Assembly (NCBI GenBank): GCA_035308165.1
Contig: DATGHC010000080.1
Location: 1-64,000, forward strand
Direction: 5' to 3'
From: DASTCZ01 sp035308165
GTDB lineage: Bacteria > Acidobacteriota > Terriglobia > Acidiferrales > UBA7541
DNA length: 64,000 nucleotides
The translations under genes were made by a program, and so were the position numbers. Shown piece after piece: positions 46,654 through 54,558 of the stretch. Position 1 is the first letter of the stretch. Every line of letters starts with the position of its first letter. A model generated the notes under the pieces. It worked only from the letters and a program-made list of their open reading frames with translations, searched no databases and had not been told where the DNA came from.

Positions 46654-46935
46654 ATGAAGATCGAAATCGTTCACTGCCCGACGTGACAGAACAACAGCGC
46701 CATGGTCACGAGTCTCGCGACCCTCATCAAGAAGCGCCTGGGCATTGAAGCCGTCATTACGCCTGGCAAGACCGGCCAGTTCGATGTGCTCGCGGACGGC
46801 GAGAGGATTGCCGAACGTGGTGGAAATTGGCTTACGCGGAAATTCGGAGCCGGCTACCCCGATCTCGACAGCCTGGTCAAGCAACTCGACGAGATTCTGC
46901 AGAAGCACCGCTTGCAAAAAGTGGATGTAAAGTAG
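46654..46935 (+). CDS. SelW-like Rdx family selenoprotein (UGA = selenocysteine at residue 11)
   Basis: 93 residues if the in-frame TGA at 46684-46686 is read as selenocysteine. The ATG at 46654 has GGAG about 8 bases upstream. The start MKIEIVHCPT-U-QNNSAM gives beta strand, CxxU (C8, U11) and helix, the thioredoxin-like arrangement of the SelW/SelT/SelH (Rdx) family. The rest (LIKKRLGIEAVITPGKTGQF, DVLADGERIAERGG, YPDLDSLVKQLDEIL) matches the family's beta-beta-helix layout and length. Starting at ATG 46702 would remove the redox motif. A hairpin fitting a bacterial SECIS element follows the TGA. Likely a small cytosolic redox protein; the partner is unknown. Confidence 0.82.
46704..46722 (+). 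promoter_or_regulatory. Candidate bacterial SECIS hairpin
   Basis: The sequence GGTCACGAGTCTCGCGACC folds into a 4-bp lower stem, one A-C mismatch, a 3-bp upper stem and a GTC apical loop. The loop begins 25 bases after the TGA, inside the window typical of bacterial SECIS elements, and has the expected G. SelB would bind it to recode the UGA. An alternative pairing (CGTGAC with GTCACG) overlaps the TGA itself. Confidence 0.6.
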
Positions 46936-46956
46936 CAAAGAATGATTTGCTACTGG

Positions 46957-47116
46957 GCGGGTCGCCTACGCTTGCAATTGTGAAAATATCTTCAAGGTAG
47001 CCCATCCTTTGTCCGCCGTGGCGGACAAAGGACGGGGATTCCAGCGACTGGTCTTCTACTTGGAAATGACAAAGTAAACTTGAAGGCCCACCCTTGCTGC
47101 GCAAAGATGGGCTACC
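46957..47116 (+). repeat. MITE/REP-like repeat, copy 1
   Basis: About 160 bp, similar along its length to copy 2 at 48746-48907. It starts 22 bp after the selenoprotein stop codon. The core at 46996-47116 has near-perfect terminal inverted repeats: GGTAGCCCATCCTTTG at the left and CAAAGATGGGCTACC at the right. A second palindrome, CCTTTGTCCGCC-gt-GGCGGACAAAGG, lies inside at 47006-47031. The left arm can therefore pair with either partner. Non-coding. Confidence 0.75.
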
Positions 47117-47208
47117 CGCTGAGATCGATCACACAGCAGGTCAAATGGGAATAAAACCACCTCTGAGGCGGTCACTGATTATGATTGCTGCAAAGGGAAG
47201 CACTGAAA

Positions 47209-48735
47209 ATGAAGCAAAGCAATACGCTAGGGATGAGCAAGCGCTCTTTGAGGATGCTCCGAAAGAGAGCCTGTGAACAGGCTACCTTGATCGCGGCGAC
47301 AGTTTGCTGTTTGTGTCTACTCTTTGCGCCGTCGTTCCTCCAGGCCCAATCCCAAAAGCCATCAAGCGCCGGCCAGACCAAGCGCTCCCTGATGGATCCC
47401 GGCGCCGGCTCGCTTCAGCAGATAAGCACCTCATTGGAAGCACTGTCGAAACAGGTCACCCCGGGTGTCGTGCAGATTTTCAGCATGCGGTACAACCCCG
47501 CCGGTGATCGTGACCACTCAAACACCGATCTTCTCTCACCCGGATTGAGTCTGGGGTCGGGCATCATCATTGCGTCCGATGGTTGGATCGTTACAAACGC
47601 CCACGTCGTTCAAGGTGGCCGCAGGATTCGGGTTCGACTGAATCAAGGGGTGGCATCCTCCACACAGCAGATTGGAAGATTGCATAACGGCCTGTTCGAT
47701 GCGCGGCTAGTGGTGGCAGACAGTGATACGGATCTTGCAGTGCTTAAAATCGAAGCCTCTGGTTTGCCCGCACTGGAACTTGCTGATTCGGGCGACCTGA
47801 AGCAGGGACAACTGGTATTGGCTTTTGGCAGCCCCCTGGGGCTTGATAACTCGGTCAGCTTGGGGGTCGTTAGCTCCGTCGCCCGGCAACTCGATCCGGA
47901 TGCTCCGACGATCTACGTCCAGACCGATGCCGCCATCAATCCGGGCAATAGTGGAGGTCCGCTGGTTGATACAAGCGGGCATGTGGTCGGCATCAATACG
48001 CTCATACTTTCGCAGTCGGGCGGAAATGAGGGGATTGGCCTGGCCATTCCGAGCAATGTCGTCAGCAGTGTTTACCACGACGTCCGAAACGAAGGACACG
48101 TGCATCATCACCAGATTGGGGTGTATGCACGCACGATCACGCCCTCCCTGGCACAAGCGCTGGGCCTCGACCGTGAAGATGGCGTCATTATTGAAGACGT
48201 GAATCAGAATGGACCGGCGGCAAATCTGGGTCTATTGCCTGGTGACATTGTTCTTTCCGTGAACAGCAAGCCGGTTTCAAATATCCGTCAGTTCGCGCTA
48301 AGTCTGTATTCTTTTGCGGTCGGTGAGAGTGCAAATCTGCAAATTCAGCGCGGTAAACAGATCCTCTCCTTCCAAATCCCTGTAGCTGAAAAACAGGATC
48401 TGGAGGGCAGACTGATCGGCCTGGTTGCAAAGGAGCAAAGTAAGGTACCCCAACTCGGAATTTTGGCTCTTACCGTCGATGACAAATTTCGCTCAATGCT
48501 TCCGCCACTGCGCAACCGCCTCGGAGTCATTGTTGCCGGGAGAGAGTCCGATGGAGCTTACCTAGGCGAGAGGCCCGTTCCGGGCGATGTCATCTATTCT
48601 GTGAATGGTACGCCCGTGGAAAGCGTCGAATCACTGCGCTCGGCGTTGGAAGATCTCAAGAACGCCGACGTAATTGCTCTGCAAGTGGAGCGTCTCGGGA
48701 CTCTTCGCTATCTGATTCTCGAACTGGATAAATGA
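47209..48735 (+). CDS. DegP/HtrA-like trypsin-type serine protease with PDZ domains
   Basis: About 508 residues from the ATG at 47209, preceded by AAAGGGAAG. Other ATGs lie at 47233 and nearby. A long basic N-terminus precedes the export signal (AATVCCLCLLFAPSFLQAQ). The protease domain has the full triad: His in TNAHVV, Asp in DTDLAVLKI and Ser in NPGNSGGPL. Two PDZ-like domains follow (about residues 300-395, with EDGVIIEDVNQNGPAANLGL, and about 420-508). The layout matches periplasmic quality-control proteases that degrade or refold damaged envelope proteins. The second PDZ is less typical. The gene is bracketed by the two repeat copies. Confidence 0.92.
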   Translation: MKQSNTLGMSKRSLRMLRKRACEQATLIAATVCCLCLLFAPSFLQAQSQKPSSAGQTKRSLMDPGAGSLQQISTSLEALSKQVTPGVVQIFSMRYNPAGDRDHSNTDLLSPGLSLGSGIIIASDGWIVTNAHVVQGGRRIRVRLNQGVASSTQQIGRLHNGLFDARLVVADSDTDLAVLKIEASGLPALELADSGDLKQGQLVLAFGSPLGLDNSVSLGVVSSVARQLDPDAPTIYVQTDAAINPGNSGGPLVDTSGHVVGINTLILSQSGGNEGIGLAIPSNVVSSVYHDVRNEGHVHHHQIGVYARTITPSLAQALGLDREDGVIIEDVNQNGPAANLGLLPGDIVLSVNSKPVSNIRQFALSLYSFAVGESANLQIQRGKQILSFQIPVAEKQDLEGRLIGLVAKEQSKVPQLGILALTVDDKFRSMLPPLRNRLGVIVAGRESDGAYLGERPVPGDVIYSVNGTPVESVESLRSALEDLKNADVIALQVERLGTLRYLILELDK

Positions 48736-48745
48736 ATTGAATTGC

Positions 48746-48907
48746 GCGGGCGGCATACGCTTGCAGCTATAAAATATTCTCCGGGTCGTCCATCCTTTGT
48801 CCGCCACGGCGGACAAAGGATGGGAACTCCGGAGACTGGTCTCGTACCTGGGGACTAACGAACAAAACAAGAAGGCCCCGCCCTTGCTGCGCAAGGATGG
48901 ACCACCC
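48746..48907 (+). repeat. MITE/REP-like repeat, copy 2
   Basis: Direct-repeat partner of 46957-47116, starting 11 bp after the protease stop codon. Its internal palindrome CCATCCTTTGTCCGCC-ac-GGCGGACAAAGGATGG is perfect over 16 bp. In the terminal arms it has GTCCATC and GATGGAC where copy 1 has GCCCATC and GATGGGC, a change on both sides that keeps pairing. Non-coding. Confidence 0.75.
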
Positions 48908-49030
48908 ACCATTCCTTAACAAGGACATGACTCCAGCAATAGGAAGAATTATTGGATTTCAACCTGGCGGCTGATCGCGCTCGCGGTAAATGATCGAAGT
49001 ATTCAAATACATGACTCCCGCCAAAAGAGA

Positions 49031-49060
49031 AGGGAACCAAGCCCTTGGGCTTGGTTCCCT
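49031..49060 (-). terminator. Hairpin terminator of the Oar-like receptor gene
   Basis: AGGGAACCAAGCCC-tt-GGGCTTGGTTCCCT is a perfect 14-bp stem 33 bp beyond the receptor's stop codon at 49094. On the minus strand it is followed by TCTCTTTT, a modest T-rich tract. It may work in both directions because it also lies after the plus-strand protease gene. Confidence 0.75.
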
Positions 49061-49093
49061 CATGCCATCTATTCAGGAGTGAGCGTGCTGCTC

Positions 49094-52000
49094 TTAGAAA
49101 GAAATGTTGCCCCTCAACTCAATCTGACGTGCGCCAACACCAGACGACGGCCCTCCATTCGTGCCAGTGAGCGCAAAGCCGAAATTCTGAATCGAGCTGA
49201 AAAGGTTGGCCCCCCCGTTTCCGAACACCGGATGATTGAAGGCATTGAGCATCGCGAGTTGCAGCGAGAACTTCCACCTTTCGGTGATCGGCACCGCCTT
49301 CGAGACCATGATGTCGTCATAGACTCCGCCGGGACCAGTGAGCACGAAGGGAGGATTGAAGGTTCCCGGCGTGGTGTTGGGTGTGATGAAGGCCGGATTC
49401 GCCCCGCCACCCGAGGCGCTCACCAAATACTTTGGAGGCAATATGCTCACATAATTCTGGCCCGGGATGCGGTACACTCCGACCGCACTCTGCAGTTGTT
49501 GTTTGGTCACACCGTTGAGGACGATCCCGCCGTCGGCGAAGTCGTTGAAAGTTTGAAACCCTCCATTCAGCACAAATGGGAAGCCGCTCTGAATGGACAG
49601 GATAGTTGCGGCAGTCCAGCCGCCAACAACTCTGTCCATCACTCCTCCACGATTTAAGAACCTCCGGCCTTTTCCGAATGGCATGTCCGCGGTCACTGTG
49701 ACGTGCACAACGTGGCGCAAATCAAAGAGCGCGGGCTGGTAGCTATCTTTCAGGTTGCGCAGCGTAATCGCAGGATAGGCTCCCGTCCAGTCGTTCGGAG
49801 TTGCCACGTAAAGGTTGTGGCTCCAAGTGTAATTCGCGTCGAATTCAAGACCGTGCCACTGGCGCTGACGGAAATCCACCTGCAAGCTGTTGTAGTTGGA
49901 GAAGCCTGCGTCGGTCATGAAACCGGTGCCGCCCCCGCCTGCGTATGGATTCGCCTGGAAGAAATTGATCGGGTATCCCGCCCCCGGACCAACATAGCCG
50001 GCATTTACCGCGCACGGTTTGAATGACTGTCCCACCAGATTGCAGAAGTACGGCGAGTTGCCCAGACTGGCGAGCGAAGATGCGAAGCTGCCCACCGATC
50101 CGGTTTGCAGGTTGCTGATGAAATTGTTTCCGTTGCCAATGAATTCGCCGTTGTTCTGAGGACCGGTCCTGTTGCCGGTGAATGCTCCCGTCATGATTGG
50201 CAGATTGATCTGGCCGGCAAGCCCGAGGTTGGCGAAACTTGGCGCGTAGGACGTCGATCCGGCAGGGAGAGTCCCATTGGCTATCTCCGCCGTAAGGCAA
50301 GGCACTGGATTGGCGTTGCAAATCGCCATGTTGGTCTGCGCGTTCTTGAACTCCTGCAGGAATCCGTTCTCGAACACGTTGACTTCATTCAAGTCTTCAT
50401 TGATCCATTGATGGATCGTGCGGTTGCCGTTGTAACGCACTTCCAATGCCCGGGACGTACCCAGCCTGCGTTGAATGCCAAAATTCCAGGCCTGCGTGTA
50501 CGGTTGGCGGATGTCTTGCTTCATCCCATTGATGCCCGGGCCGCCGATGAAAGTGTAGTCCGACTGCTGCGCTACGCGTTGATAGGTGGCCGGCAGAAAC
50601 GCGGCCGGAGGCAACGCTTGCCCGAGAAACAAACTGCCGGGCGCGTATGTGCCTGGCTGCCCAGTGTTGTTCGGCGTCAGTGTGCCGAACTGGTAGAAAA
50701 ACGACCCATAGTCTGATGCGTTGTTCCAGAAGTATTGGTAAGGTACGGTGAAGTTTCGCAGCGAAAACCCTGCTCGGATCACGGTGTCGCTGTTCCCCAT
50801 GATCTTGTTGAGCAATCCTTTTTTGGCCGAAGGTGACCAAGCAATTCCAATACTCGGCTGGGGCGAAACATTCCAGGCGTTATAGGGGTTCGGCCGGGCG
50901 TCAATCGACGGGTTCAAATTTCCAACCAGCACCCCGGGGTTGAAAAGATTGCCGATGCCGGAAGGACCGTAGATGGACGATTCATCCGCGTTGTGGTACA
51001 CGCCGTTGAGGTCGTGCTGCGCGCCCGTGAAATCCCAGCGCAGGCCGAAGTTGAGGGTCAGGCTTGGCCGGATACGCCATGAATCCTGGGCGAAAATTCC
51101 TTCGGCTTGGGAGAGTTCGTCCAGATTGAAGGCGGTCACCGCGCCCGAATATGAATTCGTGGCGGGTATGTAAGTGTGTCGCACGAAAGTGCCGGAAATG
51201 TCCCCCGTCAGAAGTGCGTATAGCCCTCGTGCTTCACTTTGTGCATTGAAATCCGACCCCGGCAGCGTCGTGCCGACATTCGTCGCAAAAGGTCCCAAAG
51301 CTGGATCTCCGGATGCCAGCCCGAGCGAAATATAGTTAATCCCCTCAGGTGGATTCCAGTAATGATCCTGCTCGCGATAGAACGAGAATCCGAAATTCAC
51401 CGAATGCTTTGCGACCTGCCAGGTTACGGTATCTGAAGCGTTGAACACCGGATAGTACGAAGTGACTGGCAGGTTGTATTGCTGCGGCGAGGTCACCAGA
51501 GGCCAGCCTACGCTCTCCGGGTTGGTCTTGTATGCTGTCGACGCGTTGTAGCCAAACCAATTCGCGTTATACAGGAAACCCCCGTGAAACTGGCTCACTA
51601 GCGTCGGCGAAATCGTCCAATCCAGCCCGAAGGCCGAAGTGTAGGCGTTGAATCTGTTTCCAGCGCCGGTAGAAGCAAAAGCGGCGCCGGGGAAGAAAGG
51701 CAGATTTTGTACCGGCGAGGTGGTCTCGGTCTGGTTCCAAGCCACATTCATCCGGATTTTCTTGGTGACTGTATAGTCCACGCGAACAGTGGGAAAGTAC
51801 TGCACTGTGGGGGAGGAAACCACGAAGTTCAGCGAGTTGACGTTCGGGTCGCCAGTGGAAGTTACGCTGCTGCCCGTGCTCACCGCACTGATCGCCGTCA
51901 ATTGCGGGCCGATCACGCTATTAACCGAGGTGGGCAGAGTGGTGCCGTGCGCCGTATTGTAAGCCTGAGCTATCGAATACAGGTTCACAGTGTTCGTGGC

Positions 52001-53011
52001 GCCCGTGCAACCCGGAACTGGCGGGTTCGGGCATGTGTACGTGTAATTGCCTGCCTGGGCAGCAGTCGTGAGAACGTTGGCAGTGTTGGTCTGCCCACCG
52101 GGCTGTTGCGAGGTGGCAAACGACCCAAAGAAAAACAGTTTGTCCTTAATGATGTGCCCGCCGATGCTGCCGCCGAAGTCGTTCAATTCAAATGGCGGCC
52201 TCCGGATGCCGGAAGCATTGTTGAACCAGCTGTTGGCATTCAACCAGGCGTTGCGGAAGTCCTCGAAGAGCCGTCCATGGAAATCGTTGCTGCCACGCTT
52301 TGTTGTGAAATTGATCTGCATGCTGGACTGGCCGAAGCCCTGGTTCGTGTCCAGCTGGTCGGTTTGTACGCTCATTTCCTGGATGTCTTCGAGCCGGGGC
52401 GAGATCACCGGCTCCGAATTGCCGAAGAACTTCATCCGGCTGGGGCTGCCCATTATGCCGTCAACGTTGTTGCCCTGAGCAATCGCGGGCAAGCCGTTCC
52501 ACGTGCCGGTGTATCCGGGCGTCAGGGTTGACAGTTGCCCGAGGTCGCGGCCGGAGAGAGGGAGATTCTCAATGTCCTTGGTGTCGATGACCGTCCCGAT
52601 GGCGTTTGAAGTCGTATCCATCACCGGCGCCGCGGCCCCGACTTCGACCACTTCAGTCACCGATCCAACCTTGAGCGTTGCCGAAATACTCGTCGTCTTT
52701 GCTGTTTCGACGGTCACATCGAAAGCGGAGACCTGAAAACCATCCTTTGTTACCGTCAGCTTGTACTTGCCCAAAGGCAGGTCAACAAAACTGGCCGTTC
52801 CCCCGTTCAGAGTATTGGCCGTTCGTTCGTTGTTCGTGGCCAGGTCAACCAGCACAATCTTGGCGCCGGTCACGTAGGCGTTCTTTTCGTCGAGAACCGT
52901 GACGTCTACACGACCCTGAGTGGACTGCGCCAGTGTTGGCGCGATATTCGCCAACACCAACAGAGCGATTGCCGCACACAGCACAAACTTTACAAGGACG
53001 TTTCGGGACAT
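49094..53011 (-). CDS. Oar-like TonB-dependent outer-membrane protein
   Basis: About 1305 residues from the ATG at 53011, with GGAGG upstream. The open frame reaches 53518 but the added 169 residues carry no signal and are rejected. The signal peptide (FVLCAAIALLVLANIAPTLAQ) is followed by a carboxypeptidase-regulatory-like domain (about 28-110: GRVDVTVLDEKNAYVTGAKI). A plug-like region has VIDTKDIENLPLSGRDLGQL and GNNVDGIMG. A very large beta-barrel then ends IELRGNISF, with a terminal Phe. It is paralogous to the protein at 38.4-42.1 kb but distant. A LacI-type operator 160 bp upstream suggests sugar-responsive control. Ligand unknown. Confidence 0.87.
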   Translation of the reverse strand: MSRNVLVKFVLCAAIALLVLANIAPTLAQSTQGRVDVTVLDEKNAYVTGAKIVLVDLATNNERTANTLNGGTASFVDLPLGKYKLTVTKDGFQVSAFDVTVETAKTTSISATLKVGSVTEVVEVGAAAPVMDTTSNAIGTVIDTKDIENLPLSGRDLGQLSTLTPGYTGTWNGLPAIAQGNNVDGIMGSPSRMKFFGNSEPVISPRLEDIQEMSVQTDQLDTNQGFGQSSMQINFTTKRGSNDFHGRLFEDFRNAWLNANSWFNNASGIRRPPFELNDFGGSIGGHIIKDKLFFFGSFATSQQPGGQTNTANVLTTAAQAGNYTYTCPNPPVPGCTGATNTVNLYSIAQAYNTAHGTTLPTSVNSVIGPQLTAISAVSTGSSVTSTGDPNVNSLNFVVSSPTVQYFPTVRVDYTVTKKIRMNVAWNQTETTSPVQNLPFFPGAAFASTGAGNRFNAYTSAFGLDWTISPTLVSQFHGGFLYNANWFGYNASTAYKTNPESVGWPLVTSPQQYNLPVTSYYPVFNASDTVTWQVAKHSVNFGFSFYREQDHYWNPPEGINYISLGLASGDPALGPFATNVGTTLPGSDFNAQSEARGLYALLTGDISGTFVRHTYIPATNSYSGAVTAFNLDELSQAEGIFAQDSWRIRPSLTLNFGLRWDFTGAQHDLNGVYHNADESSIYGPSGIGNLFNPGVLVGNLNPSIDARPNPYNAWNVSPQPSIGIAWSPSAKKGLLNKIMGNSDTVIRAGFSLRNFTVPYQYFWNNASDYGSFFYQFGTLTPNNTGQPGTYAPGSLFLGQALPPAAFLPATYQRVAQQSDYTFIGGPGINGMKQDIRQPYTQAWNFGIQRRLGTSRALEVRYNGNRTIHQWINEDLNEVNVFENGFLQEFKNAQTNMAICNANPVPCLTAEIANGTLPAGSTSYAPSFANLGLAGQINLPIMTGAFTGNRTGPQNNGEFIGNGNNFISNLQTGSVGSFASSLASLGNSPYFCNLVGQSFKPCAVNAGYVGPGAGYPINFFQANPYAGGGGTGFMTDAGFSNYNSLQVDFRQRQWHGLEFDANYTWSHNLYVATPNDWTGAYPAITLRNLKDSYQPALFDLRHVVHVTVTADMPFGKGRRFLNRGGVMDRVVGGWTAATILSIQSGFPFVLNGGFQTFNDFADGGIVLNGVTKQQLQSAVGVYRIPGQNYVSILPPKYLVSASGGGANPAFITPNTTPGTFNPPFVLTGPGGVYDDIMVSKAVPITERWKFSLQLAMLNAFNHPVFGNGGANLFSSIQNFGFALTGTNGGPSSGVGARQIELRGNISF

Positions 53012-53170
53012 TTTGCCTCCACGGCTGGACAGCGATTTTTGCGGGACGTAGACAAAGCTGCGGTCAAAACGTGAATGCGGTTTCATGAATGAGGCGCTAG
53101 GCTCGGTAAATTTCAGATCAGCATCGACAGAAATCGAGCCCAAACCGCCAAGAGGCTTGAACCTAACCAA

Positions 53171-53184
53171 TGTAAGCGCTTTCA
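53171..53184. promoter_or_regulatory. LacI-family-type operator TGTAAGCGCTTTCA
   Basis: Thirteen of its 14 bases fit the symmetric TGAAAGCGCTTTCA form. It has the central CG and AAGCGCTT core shared by LacI/CcpA-type operators. It lies 160 bp upstream of the Oar-like receptor start and about 400 bp from the divergent hydrolase gene. No LacI regulator is in the window, so the binder would act in trans. Confidence 0.5.
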
Positions 53185-53236
53185 TTAAGCCCCACACCCC
53201 AACTCCAAAACTAGCCGAGGACGCTACATCCGCGTC

Positions 53237-53250
53237 TTGACCCATGTCAA
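53237..53250. promoter_or_regulatory. Dyad TTGAC-CCAT-GTCAA
   Basis: A perfect 5-bp inverted repeat with a 4-bp centre, in the 573-bp gene-free divergent region 53012-53584, 53 bp beyond the LacI-type site. It could be a second operator in the same control region. The rest of the region holds no credible gene. Confidence 0.3.
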
Positions 53251-53584
53251 CTACTATTTCAACAAATACTGGGGATTGATCAGTCTCGGCTCGCACTCGG
53301 CCGCTCATCGGGAGGGAAGTTGGTATGCCGGAAAAAAAAGACAAGCAGGAGCTGATTGTTCCGTTGTTACGGCAGGTAGAAGTGGGAATCGCGAACGGCA
53401 ATTCACATGCGCCCCCTAGCCCCATCCTGGTGGAGACCATGGCTGGAGGTTGAGGCGGTAACTGGCACACACCCTCCAACACACGCCAACCACTAGAAAC
53501 ACGCTTCTGTGCTAACATTTTTAAGTTACCTCTCCGAAATACGGCGGAGCATGCCCGGGAGACTGAGCGCCACGACTGACACGC

Positions 53585-54523
53585 ATGGACATATCCTCGG
53601 AACTGCGTTACCCAACGAGGTGGTACTCCAAACTGGTTGTGGCAGTTATCGCCATCGTTTTTTTCACCCTGCTTTCCACTTCTGCCGTCTCGGTTTTTCT
53701 GCTGTACCGCATTCTTTCACCCACGCGCACGCAAATAGATCTGAACGCCACCGATTTTCCGGGGCATCCCGAAGAATTCGCGTTCACGGTACCCGGAGGA
53801 GTCCAGCGCTCGGGCTGGTTTTTCCCTGGATTGCGCGGCGCGCCCACGGTGATTCTGTGTCACGGATACGGCTCCAGCCGCGGCGAACTGCTCACCCTGG
53901 CCACTTCAATTCAGGACCGCCAGTACAATGTTTTCCTGTTTGATTTTTCCGGCCATGGCGCAAACACCGGTCAGGCCAACATGGGATTTCAGGAGGCTCG
54001 CGAACTGAAGGCTGCGCTGGATGGATTGGCCCAGCGTGATGACGTCAACCGCCGGGCTTTTGCACTGTGGGGCACTAATCTGGGGGCCTACTCAGCCCTT
54101 TCCGTGGCCGAGCACAATCCCATCGTGCGGGCAGTGGTGCTGGAGTCGGTTTACGAGCGGCCTGAGGATTTCTTGCGCGTGCAGATTCAGCGGTCGGGCC
54201 TGACGCATATCCCCTTCGTGGAAAGAATGACGTTGTTTGCATTCGATGTGTACCGCCGGGGTGACAAAGATGTTCCGCCGCTCTCCGCGGCAATCGCGAA
54301 TACGGCCGGAGTTTACAAATTGTTTTTGGAAACGCCGGAAGAGCCGGCCTTGGCGAAATCAACGCGCGAGCTTTTTGACATGGCTCCGGAACCCAAGCAG
54401 GAGGCTATGCTGGACCAGGGGAATTACGCAGGGATGTCCGACGACGCCAAAAGGAATTACGAAAATCGCATCCTGAGTTTTTTCCTGCTGAATCTGCCGA
54501 CTTCCGGCGGCTCGACCCGCTAG
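53585..54523 (+). CDS. Alpha/beta-hydrolase fold protein lacking the nucleophile Ser
   Basis: 312 residues. The first ~45 residues contain a membrane helix (VVAVIAIVFFTLLSTSAVSVFLLY), probably an anchor with the rest outside. The hydrolase fold is clear: VILCHGYGSSRGE (oxyanion region), FLFDFSGHGANTG, then the nucleophile elbow ALWGTNLGAYSAL. In active enzymes the elbow is G-x-S-x-G. Here it is G-T-N-L-G, with Asn165 encoded by AAT at 54077-54079. It may be a non-catalytic homologue or use another residue. Convergent with the glycosyltransferase gene. Confidence 0.75.
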   Translation: MDISSELRYPTRWYSKLVVAVIAIVFFTLLSTSAVSVFLLYRILSPTRTQIDLNATDFPGHPEEFAFTVPGGVQRSGWFFPGLRGAPTVILCHGYGSSRGELLTLATSIQDRQYNVFLFDFSGHGANTGQANMGFQEARELKAALDGLAQRDDVNRRAFALWGTNLGAYSALSVAEHNPIVRAVVLESVYERPEDFLRVQIQRSGLTHIPFVERMTLFAFDVYRRGDKDVPPLSAAIANTAGVYKLFLETPEEPALAKSTRELFDMAPEPKQEAMLDQGNYAGMSDDAKRNYENRILSFFLLNLPTSGGSTR

Positions 54524-54558
54524 AAATCTCGTCACCCCGCAACAGACCCCTGTGATTA

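Noticed and set aside
46684..46686. TGA as a sign of a pseudogene or sequencing error
   Set aside because: The stop falls exactly at the redox position of a CxxU motif, the frame is intact on both sides and a SECIS-like hairpin follows.
46702..46935. 77-residue protein starting at ATG 46702
   Set aside because: This start drops the first beta strand and the CxxU motif and has no ribosome-binding site; the upstream ATG 46654 with UGA recoding is more consistent.
53012..53518. N-terminal extension of the Oar-like receptor to 53518
   Set aside because: The internal ATG at 53011 has GGAGG and is followed at once by a signal peptide; the extension has no signal and covers the operator region.
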